Assembly (NCBI GenBank): GCA_017591395.1
Contig: WEDG01002022.1
Span: forward strand, 124,001 to 188,000
Reading direction: 5' to 3'
DNA: 64,000 bases
DNA from: Schistocephalus solidus
Lineage: Eukaryota; Platyhelminthes; Cestoda; Diphyllobothriidea; Diphyllobothriidae
Position 1 is the stretch's first letter. Every line of letters starts with the position of its first letter. Made by a program: the position numbers and the translations under genes. Shown piece after piece: positions 48,601 through 59,400 of the stretch. The notes beneath the pieces are model-generated. The model worked only from the letters and a program-made list of their open reading frames with translations, did not search any database and was not told the DNA's origin.

Positions 48601-51600
48601 TTAACGAGGACAACTAGTCTGGAATTCAGCTCTATAGCTTAGTGACAGCTTTCGGACTGACGTACCTTAACTCTAGATCTGTGTAGCAAGTGAGATTATA
48701 ACGCTGGCTACATTTTGACCTTTATCTTAATCCTCTGTATTTTGCGTCACCGGATTATGCGCTATCTATGCTGTGTAGTACACATCCGAGTCTTGGTGTA
48801 CCGAAATGCGCTGATTCTTTGCGATTAGACGACGCACACATATATTTATTTTTTTCCTCACAGTCTTCTAGAAGCGCTTTTGTTTAGGTTATCGGTGTTT
48901 GACGTTAAGACGATTGAAAACTAACAAAATGTCCACCGACAGCAGTTTCGGTTAATGAATGTACCAGCCATTCGTACACAACTTCAGGTGGTGCACCAAC
49001 TGTGGCTGGCTGACGACGGCTACTAAGCCAGAAATGGACATTCCCACTCTTTGTCGGTAATTTCACCCTACAGATGTTTTCTTACCCTCAAATTATAAGT
49101 TTAAGGGCAATTAATATATCCTCTTCGTTTGTTTGTCTGATATTTCGTATGAAGAACACTGTATTTAAATTTTTGGGGTGCTTGTTTATCCTCGTCATAT
49201 AATTTTAGGCGATGTTATTTGAGCACCAGCGCATTCTCTGAATAGGTATTAATTCACTTCTCATACATAGTAGTTATTTCTAAGGAACCACGTTTACTAA
49301 AAACTAAATTTAGATCTCTTACGCACCCTCTACAGTGCAATCGCATAGCATGTTTGTTTTTATTATTCTGTGCACTTTAAGCACCAGATTGTTCCTGTTT
49401 CATGAGATTTCCGTATATGATTCGGCGTAAGACAGTAGAGTGAGCAGTTTTAAGATCCCGTTCGAGATGCGGATTGGATTAAGTTGACTAGTTTACACGA
49501 CAGAGTGGATATGAAGTACTGTCGTCAGAATTACGTTAAAACTCCCTACAAATGATAAAGGGGAAAACTTGATATGACACGTAAATGAACCCACGTGCGC
49601 ATCTTACATAATTTTACATTAAAGGCAGTGGAAAAAGCTTGTTCGAATTGAAAAGTGAACTCGAACAGGATTATAAGGTAATAACGTGCACTACAAGAAA
49701 TGACATATATTTTATGTAGGCGATAAACTTTATGGCAAAAACTATCCAAGTGCCCGTAGAAGAGGCCTTACGACAAGGCAAGAGTCAACACACATGAGCG
49801 AGCAGATTCCAACGTCCGCACATGTAAATAAGATTGAAAGGGAAAATGAAAGTCCAAAACAAGTTGCAGTTTTACCAGAAGCCAACAGATGACAAAACCA
49901 ATGAGATACAATCGAGCCTATGGCATATTCTGCCACACGATGCTGAGCTAATTCACAAACTCTACGTCGCCGGCCTACACATCCTAGTTGCCGAAATACT
50001 AACATGATGTAGGTCCACTCAAGGCTACTTAAACCTCGTACTCAGATCACTGTTTTGTCCATATTTTATAAGCTAACTGCCGCCTGACTATTTTGTTTAA
50101 AAAGGATCACTGATAGTCGCGTGCGATGGCTTTTCAAAGAATGGGTCCATTATCTCTGATCGCAACTGCGTGCCAAGTGAAAACGTTGGCATTTAATTTT
50201 CTCTTGACTAGTCTACTTGAACGACTGAGGCGCATGAGAGGGATCGAGGTATGAGTGCAATGATGCGTCTTATTGCCTTCCGTTCAGGGGCCGAGGCCGC
50301 GATATTATAGACGGATTATATATTTTCACTGTAACTGCAGGCTGGAGCGATATCGAAGCTGATTTCTGATTGAAAAGTTGTCAATTTATGCTGTTTGTGC
50401 TGCTTTCTAAATCTTCTGTCTGCCGATAAAACTAGACAAGTGGAAGGGCCAACGATAAGTGAGTGACTATCCAAGCGTTTCCAGAAACTAATGATGTTAA
50501 TAGCAAGGTTAAAACAGGTTTTCTTCGCGTGTTCACAGGGACAGATTCTTTCGTCATTTGATTACAGTATGATAAGTGCTACAAATCTATAAGTATATTC
50601 GTGACATTTCACACTTTCCCTTATATGTAATAACCTCTGTTTCTTGACTTCCAAGGACGGGACTGGAGGGTGTCCAAAAGCAGGCTGCCACACAAATGTC
50701 ATAAGAAATAGAAACTATATCCAAAGAAATTCCACTTCCATCGAATATTCGCGTCCGTTCGCGTCGTTTTAATCAAACTATTTCGTTGGGATCGGTGACT
50801 AGAAATTATTCACACTTTTTTGCTATGCTTATGAGCCATAAGGACGAACCATTGAAATATTAGTATTATATGCACTAAACCGTACGAGCCAGCGAATTCG
50901 ATCTGCCTCTAAATGCGTGATTTGTAGATACATAGAAACAGTCAATGAACCAAAAGAATCTTTGCTGGTGGCAAGATCTTATGCAATGCTAGAGGTTTCT
51001 CAGGTTCAACTGCGTCAGGTTGCAAAATGCAATGGCCCAAGACCTCCCGAAATAACATGAACTCCATGATAAATTTTTCCTATACTATATCAGGAAGATA
51101 GCTACAACAATCCACGCGTTTTTTGCCAAGAAAATAGCAAATAAACAAAAGGCAATGAATATGTGTCTTTTGACCTGTTAAAATTGATCAGGTGTACCTG
51201 CAAAGAACATATTTCCTCAGCCGATGCTTCACCATTTTTGGAACCGAAGCGTTACTTGTTTAAAAAAAGATAAAGAGCCGATCGTGCAGAGTTTGTATCA
51301 ATTTACGACAGTCTTGTGGTAAATAGAAATGAAAAATGCGAATAAATATTGCACATCTTTAAAGACGTTTTTAGGCTGTTTGGCTTAAAAGAGGATAATC
51401 GTGAAATCAGTTTACGTTATATAGTACTGGTCATTGATTTGTAGGTGTCCATGCTTGCCTTGAACGTATCGATTTCTCAGAAAATAATTTGAGGCAATTT
51501 AAGAGATGTTTGTCTCCTTCGTAAGCATAACATTAGCTGCATAACTCCATCGTTTTGAATTTCTAATATCGTGTAGGGGTGCGATGGGCTGAATCAGTTG

Positions 51601-52621
51601 GTGAACGTGAATAAGGTGGTCCATCCATACTCGAATTTCGGTCTGTTAATATTTTCACGAATAATCTTTAAACACGCTACGTTTGCACAATATATAATCA
51701 ACCACTGTGACAAAATATTTAATCTCACGACAGTTTGGATTTCTACTGGAAGTATATACTTGCGTTCTTGGTGGTTATTTGACCTATGAATCTGAAACCT
51801 GAACCGAATATCTTTTTCAGGGATAAAATATTTCACGAATGGATGTTAAGTTTCGAGTTCCAGGTGTTCGAATAAGTAGAGAAGATGACCGGTTTAGCTG
51901 AAGCACAGTTTTTGTTGTTCTGAGCTCTCGAGCTCATGCAGGAGTCCATCGTCAGAGTTCGCAGCTGTAACAGCAAAAGGGCTACATTTATAGGAGTTAC
52001 AAGCCAATCCATGATCAATGACGGAATTCTGGAAGTGACTGCGCATGGCTATGCATGCGGGCGCCAGATTGACGCAGGCTTCTGCTTTACTCATGAAATA
52101 TGTCCTTGTAATCCTTTCGAATGTCCTAGCTATTACGAAGGCTTAATCGTATGAGAGGTGTTTTTTCCGAATAACCTAGGCTGAATTTGCCGTTTCCAGC
52201 GCGCTTTTACCATAACACGGTCCTGTAAAGCATTATGGCTTCTGCCGTTACTTATCGTATGAGCATGGAGAGCCAGCAATGGTAACCTGCACAGTGGCAG
52301 TCTAGAAACACACCGATGGCAATCAGCATGGGAGGCTGTGTGATCTTGCATGCTGCTCTACCTTCCGAACTTCGGTTTTTTGGCGCCCTGCTCTCCGTGT
52401 GCATCTCTGTAAGTGTTTGGTTGAATATCTGCCCGTCACTTTGGGACCAACACACGCATAACGCGAATTTTAGCATCAAATGCATTATTTGTGATGTGCA
52501 AAGAAGATATGACGTGTCTCACACGTTCTGTCATTGCGTATGCCTCCTCACCTGGTCTGTGCACGTGAGCTCATCTCGTCAGGCCTTATATCAATACTTG
52601 CTTGCGTGAAAAGAAACAAAC

Positions 52622-52693
<72 letters not shown>

Positions 52694-53374
52694 AAGCAGG
52701 TATGGCGTACGCGGTTTTTGTGCTGATCCGTGCTTTTGATGCAGACACGGTCAGCCTCCTCTCCGGTGCTAGCATTCACGTTGTGGCTTCGTGTCACCGC
52801 TAAAGGTATGCGGTAGCTGTCTCCAGTCTCTTGCGTGCAGTCTGCCCTGCTAAAGCGAGCGTTTGTCGCTCTCTTATAATAGCGGGCCTAATTGCAGGCA
52901 CTGGTACGCTTCTGAGAAGACCCAAAGAATTTGCAAAGGGCAGCAGAGTAGAAAAAGCCCTTAAATATGTTAATACCCCACATAGTGGGTTTTTTTTGGT
53001 AAACCAATGATGGTGTGGTCTGAAAAGTAACAAAGATTGCCCAGCTAACTTGTCGATTCAAATACAACAGGAAACATAAATGCGAAGTAAAATGAATTTC
53101 AGCCTTCTCATAAACAACGAAGATCTGTCATCTGCAGTTACACTTACATGTAGAGTGCGTGTCGGTATTTTTCAGCCTAAATACTCGCATGCTGCTCTCA
53201 ACTTGTGCTCAATTACTGTCTTACAGAAAGCATTTTTTCGGGTCCACAGTGTTCCTTGCAATGAAACACTTTCAGTAATCCCTCGAATATCGCGGGAGTT
53301 ACATTCCGAGAACCTGCAATATTCAAACTTTCGCGAAGTATTATATACATGTTAAAACTGACTACACGTGTAAA

Positions 53375-53423
<49 letters not shown>

Positions 53424-56400
53424 AAGTACCGACAAAGACAAGGGAGGCTGGAATGGTCATTTCTGGCTTATTAGCCTTCATCAGGCAGCCATAACCAATA
53501 CCAAGTGTGGACCACCTGATATTCAAACCCGCGACCAATAATATTTGAGTCAAATGCTCTACCAATGAATCCCAAGTGATCTACACGTGGGATTGGTTAT
53601 GTCTGGCTGATAACTCCTAAAAAGGCAGAAATTGACATTCCGGTCTCCCTTGTCCTTTTCGGTACTTCATAATATGTATACGTTACTAACCATTATGCAA
53701 CTGCCTGCGAGAGCTCAAGATTGAGCCCCAAGGCACGAGCATGTTCCGTAACGTGATCGGTGAGCGCCACTCTATCATATACCTTACCCTTCAAACATTC
53801 TTCTATAACCAGTTCATATGTTCTTAAAGAGGAAACAGTCAAAACCCGAAAAGTATCAAATCGGCGAAAAGCAAACCGCGAGAGATTACGATATATATCT
53901 CCTAAGGCGGCCTGAGCACATGTCGAGGGCAAAGTTGACACAGTATGTATTAACTTCTGATAATAAATACCAATCACAGGTATATGTGATACAAAAGGAC
54001 AATCATTGCTTCGAATATTAGTCTGTATTCCTGTCAGTCAAGTTAGTGGTAGAAATTTTGGCTAGAGAGTGTTAAAGCTGCTAATGCGCTCGGTCTAATG
54101 GAAATCCAGCATCTGTGGTCGCCCCGCGGGAAGTCGCGTTTTACTGCTTTGGGTCACCATACGCCCACCGAATCCGGTCACTCCGCTGGTATTGGCTACA
54201 TTCGTCTCCAATTATCCTGAGACATTTGCTTGACACTTCGAGTCTGCACGCCTTTCAATCTATGCCCTATCTACACATAATGCCTTACAATTTTGCAAAG
54301 TTCCCTGGGTAGACAGGCGCGAACGAGGTAAATTATCCCCTTGAAAAGAACTGGCGTGTGTTCAGTGAGTGTATAATACTTTGAGATAAATTGTCATGTC
54401 GGCTCATCGGTAGCTGGTTTTGATGTACACGGGTAAAAACGTTTTTTTGGGTACTACTGGATAAGTGCTATATATTGGGTTTTGTAGAAACGAGTTCCTT
54501 CTACTGAAATATTTAAGGATGTCCTGAAGTTGCTTTATCCCGATGCTCAAATTATTCGTAGGTTTCGGTGCAACCGCTGGAATATTCTCAGATACCTTTT
54601 TATGTGCAAATGTAAGAGGGATCTTACCAAATTATCTAAGTCTTGTATCCTTATGCAATGACAAGCAGACTCAGAAGAATACGCATCCTGTGAAAATTCT
54701 TTCAAAGTTATTTTTTATTTTTAGTAGCTTTTTATATCGGCACAATGGTTTTTAGCTCGTTTAAGTAAGGTCTGCTTGCAACCAATGAATGCTTTATAGA
54801 TCGTGGTTGCGCACCTTAGAGGTAGTGTTAATTATTTCGAAAAATGTATGCGGTACCTGCGGTGCAATAAATTGTGAACCATCCACCTCTACACTCCTGA
54901 GCACCCGCTACCAGTAGAGAAAGGTGGCCCCTAGTCTAAAGAGGCCATGAAAACTTTTGGACATTTGGCACACCTCTGTTTGGAAAAAAAATTATAATTG
55001 GTGTCTGCCCAAGTAATGGTGGCCGACAATTTCCTTTATTCGTGCGCTCTAATGAATCCCGTAGCAATCAGCATATCGATAGAAATGCTAAAAACAACAA
55101 TCTCAACAAAGTGTCCAAGAGGTCGTCAAAACTGTTAAAGAATCATTGTTTTTTTCAAGCCGTATATATTGTTACGTTTTTTTAATTTTATTAAACTACC
55201 TGTAATTAGATGATGACGGTATTTAATATGCTAAACATTTGCAGAACAAATGTTACTTTTTTCAAAGGGCTTATTCGCGTAAACAGTCGTGGTCAAGTTA
55301 TCTCATTGAGTTCAACATCCCTAGAGAAAACAAAAAAAAGAAGGGCAGAAGAGTCCAGAGCCCGAAATATACTAGAACTAACGTTATAGAAGCTCTTTCC
55401 TTTCCATCATCAGACAAATGAGCTGGTTCATCCTGCTGACTTAGCCCTGCCACTTGCCTCGCCTAATAACTGTACTTTACGCAAAAAATTGCAATTTTCT
55501 TTCGCTGCTAGTGGGTTCGCATGAACTTTGGCTCCTTTTTACTGTCGTCCTTTTTTGTCTGCATATCGTGCTTTTTGGTTTGCCGAGCCCAGTCCGCCAG
55601 CGGACTGATAAGAAAATATATACATAGATTCATACCGGAATTGTTCACACCGAAACATCGGCTTTCCTAATCACCTACATGTGGTGGCATGAGATTTCAC
55701 TAAATTGCTTACTAAACAGGACGTTCCGGTGCGGTACTGTACCGGGACATAATCTAGAGCCCCATAAGCAGCGTTCCTTCTATTTACTCAAATCTTACTC
55801 TATGTCTAACACCAAGGTCTATCGGAGTAAGATAATTTTATTGCGACCGGCGCAATAGAATGGTGATACAACATGCATTTACGGGGCAATAAAGAGGAGC
55901 AAATGCCCCTTAAACTTCTTTGAGGGGTATTTGTTTGGTTGGGTTTCGCGGCCATATAACAGTAGAGCTTAATGCTTTTTGATCTTACAGGTACGCTGTG
56001 ATTCGATGTTATTTTAGCGGCACCAAGCATGTAGCTGTGAATGGTTTGCCGCACACGATTACCTCTTTTGAAGTCCCTCGATTTTTATCGACGCGTTTTA
56101 TTGGCGCGACTATGTATCCTTCCTAGAAACTGAATGTTAATTGTGAGAGTATTGTTCCTTGAATAATGAAATTAAGATTTTATTAAATCATGAAAGCGCG
56201 AGAATATTGCAAATTTTCAATGGTGTGAAAATGTCCACACTGATTTTAAATACATTTTACTCAAGATCAGTGCATATTCAGCACATACATTTAAAGAGCG
56301 CATCCATCTTACGTCGAAATCAGCGAGTAGTACAAAGCCCCTTAAAACCAAGCTTTATACTGCCAAGCACAGAATACAGAAATATGATTTTTGTAACCCA

Positions 56401-59400
56401 TTGTCGTCACAGACAACGGTTGTAAAATATGGGAGCCCTCTAACGGCCGTTGCGGCAAGTAAAACTAAAGACATAATAATTTGTTTTCGAAGGAAAGAAC
56501 GCCTCGAGGCTTTTTAATGCTTTTGGAATTATGGTTGAAATACACATTATGGTCAGAGATACGTTAATTTCTTAAGCCTCCTTAGGGCTGAATTGTAACG
56601 GTACCATTATAATTTCATCGTTAGTTGCTAACTTGAGTCTTTATGCTGGGTTAAAACGTATTACTAATTAACTGGTGCTGCCAATTACATTTTGACTTGC
56701 AAATTTTGCTGTAGTTATAAAAGTGATGAAGAGCTGGTATCAATAACAAACCAAGCTCACTTATGTTTGTATTTTCATGAAATATGATAGGAGAGCCACA
56801 ATTTTTACCTGGGAAACTGTATCATTCGGCTTCCACAGGCCCCCATACTGGAGTAATACTCACTCAAGTTTTATCTTTGAGCCTCAGCCTCTGTAAGAGA
56901 GGTGACCAAGGTGATTAACATATTGCCAAACAACCTATGTCGTTTGTTACATAAAATGAATTGCTAGGGAGCCCAAAGTTTCCGGGATTTGGGCAGCAGT
57001 CTTTGCCCCCTTAACCTACATTTATACGTCCAAGTTATCCCTTGGAGACCAACTGTGCTCTCATCATTTTCCAGTGTTTCTTAAGCAACCTGAGCTCTGT
57101 CATAGTTTGTGCTCTTTTCCTGTCTCTTCTCACAAGTGAAGACAACATCTGAAGGAAATGCGCTCACACAGCAAATTGCGAAACCGAAGTTCTGACAGAA
57201 CAAAACTGTTTCTTCCAGAAGTCTGAAAACTTAAAAAAATCTGATCTTAATCTTGTCGGTAGAGAAATAAAAGTTACAATCTTTCATTCATGCATTGTTG
57301 TTTATTCACATAAAAATGCTTTTTTTGTAAAGAATCAAGAGCAGAGATTTGCTGCAAAAATTTTAATGGAGAATGTTCAAATATTTCCAATTTTGATCGC
57401 TGAACGTGAACCTAGCCACGTTTACATCCATTAACTGAACAAAATTGATTTTGGGACATTTTTATTCGCTAGTTGTGCTTTACAATGATTTTAAAAGGCG
57501 AAAAATTTGCAAGCTTTTTGGACACGATTAATTTCTACGTTCGTCCGCTACACGATTTTTGTAAGAAAATGTTTAATCGGTCATACGCAGGAATGTTCAT
57601 GCAATATACTGTCCCAAATCTAACTCCATTTTTTTCAAATGAAAAGGCACACGAAGAGATCAACATTCTTGAACGGTTGCGTCGATTCAATCCTGATCCG
57701 ACAGGCTCAACAGAGCACTATCCCATCGTGACTCTTATTGACCATTTTATGTTTCGCGACCATATGTGCCTCACCTTTGAGCTCCTGGGCGAAAGTCTCT
57801 ATGACCTCATCAAGCGAAAGAAGGGCCAAGGACTGGAACGCGATCGGGTTCGCTGTTTGATGTCGTCCGTTCTGGATGGTCTTGTGTTCATTAAAGATGC
57901 CGGGATTATCCACTGTGATTTGAAGCCTGAAAATGTCCTGCTTATGCCAACTTCACCTGATTCCACCAACCGAGATATGGTGAAGATAATCGATTTTGGA
58001 TCCTCTTGCCTTCTCCATAAACAGTGCTATCCATACATTCAATCAAGATTCTACAGGGCACCTGAGGTTATAATGCGGCTAGAATACAGTCAACCTATCG
58101 ACATGTGGAGCTTTGGATGCCTCGTCTTCGAGATGATAAGAGGTTTTCTATTCCCTTCATCTTTACTAACCCCTTTTGTTTGTTTGAATATTTTCAAAGA
58201 GACAATAATTTGAGTTTAACGAGAGTGCATACGCTTAATTTCCTACTACTTGCATGTCCGCACTCCATTACAGGAAAACCTACGTTAAAGAAAAAAGAAA
58301 CATATAGTAGAAGAGTGTAAGTTAATACTTTTCACATTCGCAGAAAAAATCCCCATCTTCTTTACAAATTCTCAGAATACACTCATCCAGGTTCACCAGA
58401 ATTAATAGCACACCATATCTTTTAGTTAAAACGGAGGTAGAAGCTGCTTCGCACATCTGAAACGGTTGAAGCTCCTCACATCAGGTTTATTTTTATACTT
58501 ACTTGCATAAAAAGCTTTGAAGGATACGTTCGTGTAAGAACGCGTTCAATCTTCCTTTGACAAGCAGCTTATCAGCGAAATATCCCAGTAGTTTATTTGA
58601 GTGGTCAATCGACTCTCATCTGCATGGTTCAAACCTACGCACGACCCGAAAGGACTTAAGGGCTCTTGCAACTATTTTTAGTCCTTTTCACTTAGCCCGG
58701 AGGTACCCGATCATTCTCAGTATTGTTTTCCCGCCCTCTCCGGCAGTCTCCATAAATTGTGCTTGATATAAATAGCAGTATACTTAGGCCTAACAAAATG
58801 CCTCTGCAATCATACCCGAAATGTTTTGGAGTTCTTATGTTTTTTGCTATTGTTTCGTGCATTTTCAGGTTTTCCCCTTTTCCCTGGAGAGGATGAATTC
58901 GACCAAATTGCCTGCATGATGGAAAAACTTGGAATTCCTCCGGAAGATATGATTCGTCCCTCTCGTGTCTATAATCGATATTTTTACGATCGAGATGCTG
59001 GCAGTACAGTCATTTCCTCAGGTGACTCTAGCCGTAATATTAACATAATTCCTCGCTACTGCAATCTCAAATCTGTGCCCGGTGGCGGTGTGGAGCTTCA
59101 ACAGAATCTATCTCGACGACTTCGTCGCTTGCGTCGTGTGCCCGGGAGTGTGCCCCTGAAGTTGGCAATGGTGAGCACAATGTCGCACCAGACTGGGAAC
59201 TCCACGATTGGAAAATTGACACCAAGCAAAGCTGACGAAGTGGACAACTTTCATGTAGTCAAGTTGCTGGAAGCTTGTTTACGATGGCAGCCTGAACAGC
59301 GCATTGGACCAGACAAAGCCAAGAAGTTCTCTTGGTTCTCCTACTCCACTGGTGGACTAACAGTTCCGGTTTCATTATTAAGCAAGTCCACACAAGATGT

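Larger units (their letters stand above)
41140..51940. other. Central part of the DYRK large intron; no gene supported
   Basis: AT-rich, with short frames only. It contains the box/telomere-like repeat at 42285-42555 and two SINE copies (43950-44235, 48960-49075). The longest frame (143 codons, - strand 44287-43856) is the complement of a SINE copy. Another at 44943-44725 (-, 72 codons) is basic and unrecognised, without splice sites I trust. Confidence 0.45.

Noticed and set aside
52534..52803. Cys-Val and His-Thr repeat proteins
   Set aside because: They are translations of a (TG)34 microsatellite.
57473..57646. 58 codons open upstream of the kinase core
   Set aside because: They precede the acceptor at 57645-57646 and have no kinase similarity. 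Exon 2 joins exon 3 in phase without them.
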